DNA from: Spyradocola sp034113365
Lineage (GTDB): Bacteria; Bacillota; Clostridia; Christensenellales; UBA1750
DNA length: 21,000 nucleotides
Direction: 5' to 3'
NCBI GenBank assembly: GCA_034113365.1
Contig: JAXEXP010000079.1
Coordinates: 1-21,000 of the forward strand
Shown: positions 14,301 to 21,000 of the stretch, piece by piece
Layout of the letters: each line of letters starts with the position of its first letter
Position numbering within the stretch: the first letter of the stretch is position 1
The notes under the pieces: generated by a model
Databases searched by the model: none
What the model was told of the DNA's origin: nothing
What the model saw: only the letters and a program-made list of their open reading frames with translations
Program-made: the position numbers and the translations under genes

Positions 14301-14523
14301 ACTCTTTTCCTTCTGAGACATCTTCCTTTGGCTTGGAGCTGACTTTTGAAATAATAATACTCGTGCAAGCGACGACCACCACGCAAAGGTACATTCCCAT
14401 TCCCAATGCACAGGCACTTCCATGATCCATACCATTTATGAAATCGCCGCAGTTGACAGAAAAGAACAAACCTGCAATTGCGACTGCACAGCCTGCCGCA
14501 AAATACTTCCACACCTTTTTCAT
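14299..14523 (-). CDS. Small two-helix membrane protein
   Basis: A 74-residue protein with two hydrophobic segments (about residues 7-24 and 38-59) separated by a short loop with NCGDFINGMDHGSAC, and a charged C-terminal tail. The ATG at 14523 has GAGGGAG 9 bases upstream. I do not recognise the family. Its codon use is AT-richer than its neighbours, and its stop codon touches the shared terminator. The start is fixed by the ribosome binding site; the much longer open frame upstream is a shadow of the genes on the other strand. It could be a small membrane regulator or a recently gained gene. Confidence 0.7.
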   Translation of the reverse strand: MKKVWKYFAAGCAVAIAGLFFSVNCGDFINGMDHGSACALGMGMYLCVVVVACTSIIISKVSSKPKEDVSEGKE

Positions 14524-14581
14524 ACCATTACGCTCCCTCGTCAAATACCGATTCGCAGACCTTCTGTGCTCCATATGATCA

Positions 14582-14598
14582 CAGTACGGAATGTACTG
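14582..14598. repeat. Short inverted repeat between divergent genes
   Basis: CAGTAC and GTACTG are separated by 5 bases, about 60 bases upstream of the small membrane protein gene. The size fits a dimeric repressor site, but no regulator gene is nearby. The rest of 14524-14742 shows only the promoter below. Confidence 0.25.
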
Positions 14599-14675
14599 CA
14601 ACTTTCCTCCTCCAGCACGTTTGCAAACAGCCGTCGCGCGGCGCCGCCCGCAATGCGGTTTGGCGGCGGTTCCGC

Positions 14676-14704
14676 TTGCGGACGCCCCCGGAAGCGTGTA
14701 TAAT
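14676..14704 (+). promoter_or_regulatory. Promoter of the amidohydrolase / radC unit
   Basis: TTGCGG (14676-14681) and a perfect TATAAT (14699-14704) are 17 bases apart, 38 bases before the amidohydrolase start. The -35 is weak at its last three positions. Confidence 0.65.
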
Positions 14705-14742
14705 TTATGTATTACCAAAACTGTGCGGGAGGCGGGGTCTGC

Positions 14743-15567
14743 ATGCCCATCATCGATTTTCACGTCCACCTTTTCCCCGACGCGCTGGCCGGGCGCACGC
14801 TGCCCAAGCTGGCGCACACCGCGGCCGATGAGCACGGCGACGCGCCGTATTTCTCCGACGGCACGCTGTCGGGCACGCTCGCGCGCCTTACCGAATGGGG
14901 CGTCACCGCCGCCGTCACGCAGCACATCGCCACCTCTCCGCACTCCATGCGCAAGGTCAACGACTTTGCCGCCTCTGTGCGCGGCCCGCGCCTCTACGCC
15001 TTCGGCTCCGTCCACCCCGACGCGCCCGACGCGCTGGAGGAGCTGGATCGCATCAAGGCCCTGGGCCTGGACGGCGTCAAGCTCCACCCCGACTATCAGT
15101 CCTTCTTCGTGGACGAGCCCCGCATGGCGCCCATCTATGAAAAGATGGCTCAACTGCGCCTGCCCGTGCTGTTCCACGCCGGGTGGGACCCCCTCTCGCC
15201 CAACCTCGTCCACGCCGAGCCCGAGCGGCTCAGGGCCGTGGTCGAGGGCTATCCGGGCCTGACCGTCATCGCAGCGCACCTGGGCGGCATGCAGCGCTAC
15301 GACCAGGTGGAAAAGCACCTGCTCGGCCATGAAAACCTCTATATCGACACCTCCATGACCTCGCCCTACCTGCACGACCCGGCGCAGTACGCCCGCATCC
15401 TGCGCGGCCACGGCCTGTCGCGCGTGCTCTTTGCCACCGACTGCCCCTGGTCCACCCCCGCCCGCGAGCTGCCCCTGCTGGATTGGGCGGAGCTGAACGC
15501 GCAGGAGCGGAAGATGGTGCTCTCGGGCAACGCGCTGCGCCTGCTCGGCCCCCTTCCCACCGCCTGA
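14743..15567 (+). CDS. Amidohydrolase-family (Amidohydrolase_2) metal hydrolase
   Basis: A 274-residue TIM-barrel hydrolase. The metal site is IIDFHVH (H7, H9), with K113 in GVKLHPD, H145 in VLFHAG, H179 in AAHLGG and D233 in FATDCPWS, the pattern of the Amidohydrolase_2 family (decarboxylases and hydrolases). The substrate cannot be told from the sequence. The ATG at 14743 is chosen because GGAGG lies 10 bases upstream and the protein then starts directly with the metal motif; the upstream frame adds 12 unlikely residues. RadC follows after 42 bases, probably in the same transcript. Confidence 0.88.
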   Translation: MPIIDFHVHLFPDALAGRTLPKLAHTAADEHGDAPYFSDGTLSGTLARLTEWGVTAAVTQHIATSPHSMRKVNDFAASVRGPRLYAFGSVHPDAPDALEELDRIKALGLDGVKLHPDYQSFFVDEPRMAPIYEKMAQLRLPVLFHAGWDPLSPNLVHAEPERLRAVVEGYPGLTVIAAHLGGMQRYDQVEKHLLGHENLYIDTSMTSPYLHDPAQYARILRGHGLSRVLFATDCPWSTPARELPLLDWAELNAQERKMVLSGNALRLLGPLPTA

Positions 15568-15609
15568 CCTGCGCCCTGCCCCCGACCCCATTTGGAAAGG
15601 AGATGCGGT

Positions 15610-16386
15610 ATGTCCGAACATGACGGCCACAGAAAGCGTCTGCGCGAGCGCGCCGCGCGCACGGGCCTGGAGGGCTTCCAGCCGCACGAGGTGCTGGAGC
15701 TGCTGCTGAGCGAGACCATCCCACGCAAGGACGTCAACCCGCTGGCGCACGCGCTCATCGACCGCTTCGGCTCCTTCTCCGGCGTGCTCAACGCGGGGCG
15801 CGAGGAGCTGCTGCAGGTCCCCGGCGTGGGCGAACGCACCGCTGACCACCTGTCCATGCAGGTCTCCTTCTTCCGCTACTACCGCCACGACCGCTGGCGC
15901 GACCGTCCCCGCCTCAACACCCGCCGCGACGCGGGCGAGTACTGCACCACGCTCTTTGACCGCCAGCTGACCGAGAGCATGCGCCTAATCTGCCTGGACG
16001 TGCACAAAGCCGTGCTGGCCAGCGAGGTGCTGGCCGTGGGCACCGTGGACGAAACGCCCGTCTATCCCCGCTCCGTGGTGGAGTGCGCGCTGCGCCACCA
16101 CGCGCATTCGGCCATCCTCGTGCACAACCACCCCAGCGGCTCACTCGAGCCCTCCCAGGGCGACATCCGCGTCACCGCGCAGCTGGAGCAGGCGCTGGGC
16201 GTGGTGGGCGTCGAGCTGCTCGACCACATCATCGTGGCCGGCGAGGCCTATGCCAGCATGCGCTCGCTGGGCCTGGTGCCCGCCGGCAGCGTCTCCGCCC
16301 CGCCCGAGCGCGTCACCCGCATGCGCGCCTTCGCCCCGCTGCCCCAACAACAGGCCGCCGACAGCGACGATCCTCCCACCCGCTAG
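15610..16386 (+). CDS. radC: RadC-family JAMM-domain protein
   Basis: A 258-residue protein of the UPF0758/RadC family. Residues 15-80 include a helix-hairpin-helix (LLQVPGVGERTADH, 69-80) that suggests DNA binding. The JAMM/MPN+ metal site is HNHPSG with H172 and H174 and a later D185, as in known members. The name RadC is historical and a repair role is not established. The ATG at 15610 follows AAAGGAG by 7 bases; a TTG six codons earlier overlaps that site. The C-terminal 30 residues are Pro/Ala/Asp-rich. Its TAG stop overlaps the stop of the convergent M1 peptidase gene in CTAG. Confidence 0.9.
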   Translation: MSEHDGHRKRLRERAARTGLEGFQPHEVLELLLSETIPRKDVNPLAHALIDRFGSFSGVLNAGREELLQVPGVGERTADHLSMQVSFFRYYRHDRWRDRPRLNTRRDAGEYCTTLFDRQLTESMRLICLDVHKAVLASEVLAVGTVDETPVYPRSVVECALRHHAHSAILVHNHPSGSLEPSQGDIRVTAQLEQALGVVGVELLDHIIVAGEAYASMRSLGLVPAGSVSAPPERVTRMRAFAPLPQQQAADSDDPPTR

Positions 16387-17825
16387 GGCCGCTCGCCCGA
16401 CAGCCACTGCGCCGCCCGCTGCGCGCCCTGGCTGCCCAGCGCCGCGAAGAAGTCCTCCGGCTGCGCGATGGCAAACAGGTTGTCACGGTAATACCGCTGC
16501 ATCGCCGCCAGAAACGCGTCGTTGCCCAATGTGACGCGCAGGTCGTGCAGCATCGCCGCGCCCTTGCGGTACACCAGCGCGTCGTAGGTCGCCGCGCTCT
16601 CGAATTTGTCCAGGCTCTGCCCCACGCCCACGCCCATCAGCGACGCGTTCTCCGTCGCGGGCCGCACCATCGACTGATACAGCGAGTCGAACGACTCCGC
16701 GCCGTACACCGCCTCGTAGTACAGCAGCGTGGAATACTCCGCCAGCGCCTCGTCCTGCCACGGCGCGCGGATCTGGTCGCTGCCCACGCCCGCGTACCAC
16801 CACTGGTGCGCCGTCTCGTGCGCGATCACAAACTCCAGCATGCCGTCCCCGCTGCGGTACAGCGCATCGTCGATCAGCGCCATCCCCGGGTATTCCATCC
16901 CCCCGATGCAGAACTGCCCGGCGCACACCGTGTAGTCCGGATACGGGTACTCTCCGTACAGCCCCTCGTACACCCCCAGCGCCTGCACCGCGATGTCCAG
17001 CGCCTGCTGCGCCCCCTCCCGCGTGAATGCAAAGGAGCGCACCGTCACGCCCTCCGCGTCCTGCTGCGCCACATGATAATCCCTGCTCAAAAACAATGCG
17101 AAATCCCGCAGGTTCTCTCCCTTGAAGCGCCAGACGCCCTCACCCGCCTCCGCAAGGCCCGTCCCCGCCGCGACAAACCCGCCCGGCGCGTTCAGCGTCA
17201 CCTGCCAGCAGGCGCATTCCGACACAAACGGGTCGCCCAGCTTGGCATACCCGTCGGTGCGGAATTCCCCGTCCTCAAACGCGCATAGCGTCGTAAACAC
17301 GTTCGACAGCCGCACGTCCTGCTCCGACACCCCCATGCGCAGCCTCGTGCGCGGCAGCGTCACCGTGTAGGTGAGCTCCACCTCCACGCTGCCCGACCGG
17401 CGCAGCGTAAAGGGCAGCTGCACCCGCAGCAGCGTGCGCTGCTCGCCCTCCAGCCGCCAGGCGGCCTCCTTTCCCGCGGCCCGCACCGACGCCACCTCCG
17501 CGCCGCCTGCCGAAAAGCCGTCCGGGTAGGCCTGCGCCCGCTCGCTGTCCGCCACGGGCGCGCTCCCTTCCTCCGCGTAGGCGTTGGGCCACAGGTTGAA
17601 GCACAGCGCCTCCAGCGCCTGCCCCGTGCGGTTGGTGTAGCGGAACACCTCGTGCACGCGCAGCTGCTGCGCGCCTTCGTCGTATTCCGCCTCCACGATG
17701 TACCGGTCGCTGCGGCCGCCCGCGCGCACCAGCAGCGCGATCAGCGCCGCCAGCAGCAGCACCCCCGCCAGCAGCGCCCTGCGCTTTTTCAGGAACCCGA
17801 TCAGGGCCTCTCCCCTACCTGTCAC
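16383..17825 (-). CDS. M1-family membrane metallopeptidase
   Basis: A 480-residue protein of the M1 aminopeptidase type. An N-terminal membrane anchor (about residues 14-36, LLAGVLLLAALIALL after a KKRR cluster) places the rest outside the cell. The zinc site is HETAH (H336, H340) with E359 in DEALAEY, giving HEXXH-x18-E. GGMEYP (308-313) stands where M1 enzymes have GAMEN. VYRKGAAML matches the region of the catalytic tyrosine. The start is a GTG at 17825 with AGGGGAGG 7 bases upstream; the longer frame runs into the spacer. It is divergent from the DnaD gene and convergent with radC. No clear promoter is visible in the 94-base gap. Confidence 0.87.
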   Translation of the reverse strand: MTGRGEALIGFLKKRRALLAGVLLLAALIALLVRAGGRSDRYIVEAEYDEGAQQLRVHEVFRYTNRTGQALEALCFNLWPNAYAEEGSAPVADSERAQAYPDGFSAGGAEVASVRAAGKEAAWRLEGEQRTLLRVQLPFTLRRSGSVEVELTYTVTLPRTRLRMGVSEQDVRLSNVFTTLCAFEDGEFRTDGYAKLGDPFVSECACWQVTLNAPGGFVAAGTGLAEAGEGVWRFKGENLRDFALFLSRDYHVAQQDAEGVTVRSFAFTREGAQQALDIAVQALGVYEGLYGEYPYPDYTVCAGQFCIGGMEYPGMALIDDALYRSGDGMLEFVIAHETAHQWWYAGVGSDQIRAPWQDEALAEYSTLLYYEAVYGAESFDSLYQSMVRPATENASLMGVGVGQSLDKFESAATYDALVYRKGAAMLHDLRVTLGNDAFLAAMQRYYRDNLFAIAQPEDFFAALGSQGAQRAAQWLSGERP

Positions 17826-17919
17826 TGCGCATCCTCCCCTCCGTGCCGGGCGTTTTGCCCTGCTACATGGGTATGAGGCGCGCCTGCTCCCCATTCTGTC
17901 TCAAAAGGAAAGTTTTGCT

Positions 17920-19446
17920 ATGGCCATGTGTTCATTTTCCGATCCCTTCTCCATGTTCGACGTCACGCCCGTGGAGAATCTGTTCATCGAGGAATATATG
18001 CTCCGCGCCCCCGGCGACTTTGTCAAGGTCTACATCTATGGCCTGCGCCTGTGCTATCACCCGGTGCCCGACGCCTCCATCGCCACCATCGCCAGCGCCC
18101 TGGGCATGGAGGAAAAGACCGTCACTGACGCCTTTGCCTATTGGGAGCGCCAGCACGTGCTGCGCCGCACGGGCGACAACCCGCCCACCTACAGCTACAA
18201 CAACCTCAAGGCGCTGATGGTCAGCGGCTGCGCCGCCGAGGACGAGATCCCGCAGCTGAACCGCAGCTTCAACGCCGCGCTGCAGGACTTGTTCGGCACG
18301 CGCCTGCTCAAGGCGCAGGAGTACGAGCGCGTCTACGGCTGGATCGAGGACATGCACTTCAAGCCCGAGGTGGTGCTGATGCTGGTCAAGCACTGCATCT
18401 CCACCAGCGGCAAGGGCACCGCCGTCACCTTCGCCTCCATGGAGAAGGAGGCCGCCCGCTGGGCCAAAAACGGCGCCACCACGCTGACCGCCGCCGAGGA
18501 ATACCTGCGCACGCTGGCCGCCAGCTACGAGGGCGCGCAGAAGGTGCTGCGCCGCTTCGGCCTGCGCCGCGCCCCCACCGTGGACGAGGAGCGCCTCTTT
18601 GCCAAGTGGACGGAGGACTGGGGCTTTACGCTGGACGCCATCCTCTACGCCTGCGCCGAGACCACCAAGATCTCCCAGCCAAACTTCGCCTACCTGGACA
18701 AGGTGCTGGAGAACATGCACAAAAAGCAGGCCAGCACCAGCGCGGACATCGCCCGCGTGCAAAAGACCCGCACCGACGCCATGGCCCCCGTGCGCGAGGT
18801 GCTGGACGCGCTGGGCCAGAAGGGCGTCTCCCCCACCGAGGATCTGGCCGTGCTCTACGCCGGCTGGCTGCGCATGGGCTTTTCCCATGAATCCATACTC
18901 ATCGCCGCCCGCTGCGTCTCCCGCGGCAAGTCCAAAAAGACGATGGACAGCGTCTCCGAGCTGCTGCAGAGCTGGGCGCGCCGCTCGCTCTTCACCCCCG
19001 AGGCCATCCACGCCTTCCTGCGCCGGCGCAAGGAGAGCAGCGCCCAGCTGTCCCGCATCTTCGAGACCGCGGGCGTCGAGCGCGGCGTCGCCGATTCCGA
19101 CCGTCAGCTGCTGGATTCCTGGCTGGACCGCGGCTGCTCCATGGATCTCATACTCACCGCCGCCGAGAGCGCCAAGAACGCCGCCGACGCCATGAGCTAC
19201 ATCAACCGCGTGCTGGATTCCTGGGCCGAGCAGGGCATCCGCACCCCGCAGGCCGCCCGCGCCGAGCGCGCCCGCCGCACACAGGAGCGCGCCGCCGTAC
19301 CGGCCCCCGCACAGCCCGCCGCGCAGCCCGCTGCCGCCGCGCCCCGCCCCTCCAAGGAGGTGGGCGCCCACCGCTTCGGCCAGCGCGCCTACACCGACGA
19401 GGACCTGGAGTCGCTCTACACCGACCTGGACGACCTCGACCCGTGA
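17920..19446 (+). CDS. DnaD-domain protein with four C-terminal-type modules
   Basis: A 508-residue protein of the DnaD/DnaB (Firmicutes) replication-initiation type. Residues about 10-95 form a winged-helix N-terminal domain (VENLFIEEYM, GDFVKVYIYGLRL). Four DDBH2-like modules follow at about 124-197, 212-270, 293-369 and 378-452, each with a pattern of acidic-W-G(F/C)-x-(L/I)-(D/E)-x-I-x-A. The C terminus is Ala/Pro-rich and ends in an acidic tail. The ATG at 17920 has AAAGGAAA 8 bases upstream and begins just before the winged helix. The helicase loader gene follows after 23 bases, as in many Firmicutes, so they act together in loading the replicative helicase. Confidence 0.88.
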   Translation: MAMCSFSDPFSMFDVTPVENLFIEEYMLRAPGDFVKVYIYGLRLCYHPVPDASIATIASALGMEEKTVTDAFAYWERQHVLRRTGDNPPTYSYNNLKALMVSGCAAEDEIPQLNRSFNAALQDLFGTRLLKAQEYERVYGWIEDMHFKPEVVLMLVKHCISTSGKGTAVTFASMEKEAARWAKNGATTLTAAEEYLRTLAASYEGAQKVLRRFGLRRAPTVDEERLFAKWTEDWGFTLDAILYACAETTKISQPNFAYLDKVLENMHKKQASTSADIARVQKTRTDAMAPVREVLDALGQKGVSPTEDLAVLYAGWLRMGFSHESILIAARCVSRGKSKKTMDSVSELLQSWARRSLFTPEAIHAFLRRRKESSAQLSRIFETAGVERGVADSDRQLLDSWLDRGCSMDLILTAAESAKNAADAMSYINRVLDSWAEQGIRTPQAARAERARRTQERAAVPAPAQPAAQPAAAAPRPSKEVGAHRFGQRAYTDEDLESLYTDLDDLDP

Positions 19447-19469
19447 CCGCACCGTAAAGGAGTACAACC

Positions 19470-20456
19470 ATGGACATCATTTCCCGCAAGGCCATACTGC
19501 GCCAGCTGCTGGCCGAAAAGCGCGCCAGCAAGGAGCGCGCCGAGGACGAGGCCGACCGCGTGCGCATGCGCATCGCACAGGAGGTGCCCGTCTACGCCGA
19601 CCTGAGCGGCGCCATCTCGCGCATCCTGATGGACGCCTCCCGCCGCGTGCTGGACGACCCCGCCCACGCAAAGGAGCTGTCCGCCCAGGCGCAGCAGCAG
19701 GTGCTCGATCTGCAGAAGCAATGCGAGCAGGCCCTGCGCGCCGCCGGCCACAGCCCCGAGGAGCTGCAGCCCCATTACAGCTGCCCCATCTGCAAGGACA
19801 CGGGCTTTGTCGGCTCGCCCATCCACGAATACTGCTCCTGCATCCGCGTCGCGCTGATGCGCCGCCTCTACGACGCCGCCAACATCGGCGATGAGACCTT
19901 CGAGCACTTCGACCTGTCGCTGTTCTCCGACGCCCCCGATCCCCAGACCGGCCGCTCGCCGCGCCAGACCATGGAGACCTACCGCAGCTACTGCGAGGCC
20001 TACGCCGACCGCTTTCCCGACGTCAAGCGCCGCGACCTGCTGCTGACGGGCCACACGGGCCTGGGCAAGAGCTTCATGCTCAACTGCATCGCCGCCCGCG
20101 CGCTGGACCGCGGCATCCCCGTTCTGCGCCTGACCGCCTACAAAATGCTCGACGCCATGCGCCGCTACCACATGGGCCAGGATTCCGACGGCATGGACAT
20201 GATGCTGCGCGCCGACCTGCTCATCATCGACGACCTGGGCACCGAGCCCATGCTGGAGAACATCACCGTCGAATACCTCTTTACGCTGCTCAACGAGCGC
20301 CGCGCCAGCCGCCTGGCCACGCTGATCGCCACCAACCTCTCGCTGCGCGAGCTGCAGTCCCGCTACACCGAGCGCATCTTCTCCCGCCTGGTGGACCGCA
20401 CCCAGACCGAGGTGCTGCGCTTCACCGGCTCCGACCTGCGCCTTCGCGACCGCTGA
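19470..20456 (+). CDS. DnaC/DnaI-type replicative helicase loader
   Basis: A 328-residue AAA+ ATPase. The N-terminal 100 residues are helical; a zinc cluster with CPIC (105-108) and CSC (122-124) follows, as in Bacillus DnaI. The ATPase core has Walker A GHTGLGKS (194-201), Walker B LLIIDDLG (about 250-257), sensor 1 ATNLS (about 287) and RIFSRL, which fits the arginine finger. It loads the replicative helicase DnaB/DnaC onto DNA with the DnaD-type protein encoded just upstream. AAAGGAG lies 7 bases before the ATG. Confidence 0.93.
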   Translation: MDIISRKAILRQLLAEKRASKERAEDEADRVRMRIAQEVPVYADLSGAISRILMDASRRVLDDPAHAKELSAQAQQQVLDLQKQCEQALRAAGHSPEELQPHYSCPICKDTGFVGSPIHEYCSCIRVALMRRLYDAANIGDETFEHFDLSLFSDAPDPQTGRSPRQTMETYRSYCEAYADRFPDVKRRDLLLTGHTGLGKSFMLNCIAARALDRGIPVLRLTAYKMLDAMRRYHMGQDSDGMDMMLRADLLIIDDLGTEPMLENITVEYLFTLLNERRASRLATLIATNLSLRELQSRYTERIFSRLVDRTQTEVLRFTGSDLRLRDR

Positions 20457-20522
20457 ACACGCCTTCGCCGCATAACTCCCGCCCTTTGCCGCATATCCAT
20501 CTTGTAAAAGGAGAGATGGATC

Positions 20523-20795
20523 ATGGGACTGTCGGTTTCGTGGGAGGTCGTGCTGTTTTTCGCGATTGGCATGCTGCTGCTCTACGGCGTGGGCTGGCTG
20601 CTGCTCGTGCCGCTGAAAAAAGGGCTCTGGTTCCTGTTCAACTCGCTGGTGGGCGGGCTGCTGCTCTGGATCCTGTCGCTGCTGGGCGAGCAAATCGGCC
20701 TCGTCGCGGTCGTCAACCCCTTTTCCGCGATCCTGACGGGGTTCCTGGGCATCCCCGGCGTGGGCCTCGTGCTCGTCATCCAGAACCTGTTGTGA
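20523..20795 (+). CDS. BofA-family pro-sigma-K processing inhibitor
   Basis: A 90-residue membrane protein with hydrophobic segments at about 8-28, 33-55 and 62-88, and the BofA-like ending VNPFSAILTGFLGIPGVGLVLVIQNLL trimmed to its core as NPFSAILTGFLGIPG. In Bacillus, BofA holds the SpoIVFB protease inactive during sporulation. AAGGAGA lies 6 bases before the ATG. It follows the helicase loader by 66 bases and may share its transcript. It suggests the organism is, or descends from, a spore former. I see no terminator directly after it. Confidence 0.85.
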   Translation: MGLSVSWEVVLFFAIGMLLLYGVGWLLLVPLKKGLWFLFNSLVGGLLLWILSLLGEQIGLVAVVNPFSAILTGFLGIPGVGLVLVIQNLL

Positions 20796-20800
20796 TTCCT

Positions 20801-20862
20801 ATGGCTTCCCCTTGAGGGCAAGCTCTGACTGTCAAAAAACTCTCGCAGACAATAACGGAGCG
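20801..20862. repeat. Truncated copy of the dispersed repeat
   Basis: The stretch begins TATGGCTTCCCCTTGAGG, matching the start of copy A (about 6524-6541), then diverges into a sequence with a short GACTGTC stretch. It sits directly before the better copy B, as if one element had inserted beside or inside another, or a deletion had removed the middle. Confidence 0.45.
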
Positions 20863-21000
20863 CATCCCTTGGCTTCCCTTTGAGGGTTCACACGGAGGGA
20901 CCAAGCCCTGAAGGTCGAGCGTTTCTCCAAAAATAGTCCAGTGGACTGTTTTGGGAGAATAAGCCGACCGGAACACCGGAACAGGCCGAGGGACTGTTTC
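20863..21000. repeat. Dispersed structured intergenic repeat, copy B (cut by the window end)
   Basis: An ungapped match to 6519-6656. The central hairpin (20926-20956, loop 20940-20942) has different bases from copy A but pairs over almost its whole length. The third hairpin is incomplete because the window stops. No coding potential is seen. It lies downstream of bofA in the same orientation as copy A. Confidence 0.75.

Noticed and set aside
14524..15888. Minus-strand extension of the small membrane protein into a 529-codon frame
   Set aside because: It is antisense to the amidohydrolase and radC genes; the real start at 14523 has its own ribosome binding site.
17932..19467. Minus-strand open frame of 511 codons opposite the DnaD gene
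   Set aside because: Antisense shadow of a GC-rich gene; no motifs and no ribosome binding site.

Overview
The window looks like chromosomal DNA from a GC-rich, spore-forming Firmicute of the Clostridia, probably a gut anaerobe. The reasons are a BofA-family sporulation protein, a DnaD-domain protein next to a DnaI/DnaC-type helicase loader, a long clostridial type of PRPP synthetase, a DUF362 ferredoxin-type protein, strong AGGAGG ribosome binding sites, and low-GC promoters with TTTAC(A/G)-type -35 boxes inside otherwise GC-rich DNA. I cannot name a species. I see no rRNA, tRNA, CRISPR array or complete transposon.

Layout. Positions 1-534 carry no gene: a chain of hairpins that resembles the end of an IS200/IS605-type element, then a bidirectional terminator. 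A minus-strand block follows: a secreted Ig-like/SH3b protein (535-2085); a zinc-ribbon acidic protein (2459-2926) downstream of elongation factor P (2978-3535); and an endonuclease IV-like TIM-barrel protein overlapping a YqeG-type HAD phosphatase (3671-5016). Plus-strand genes then begin with a ribose-phosphate pyrophosphokinase (5242-6441) and its terminator. Next come a structured dispersed repeat (6519-6700), a consensus promoter, a small orphan protein and a D-lyxose isomerase (6820-7721), then a hairpin-rich gap with a terminator.

Positions 8122-14237 form one co-directional array with no clear internal terminator: a Cof-type HAD hydrolase, a DUF362 4Fe-4S protein, three paralogous zinc-ribbon/dispanin-like membrane proteins, a DUF2752 membrane protein, a TrmL-type tRNA methyltransferase and a Na/Pi cotransporter with a PhoU-like tail. 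It ends at a terminator shared with a convergent small membrane protein (14299-14523). An amidohydrolase and RadC follow. RadC converges on an M1-type membrane metallopeptidase, and their stop codons interlock in one CTAG. The right end has a DnaD-domain protein, a helicase loader and BofA, followed by a second copy of the dispersed repeat cut by the window end.

Most genes are housekeeping: translation (efp, trmL), replication (dnaD-like, dnaC-like), nucleotide synthesis (prs) and possible DNA repair (nfo-like; radC by name). The least explained parts are the multi-hairpin repeat, whose two copies show compensatory base changes; the zinc-ribbon/dispanin trio with DUF2752; the four-module DnaD protein; and the hairpin-rich gene-free stretches at 43-392 and 7758-7936. 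I found no convincing new defence or biosynthetic system.
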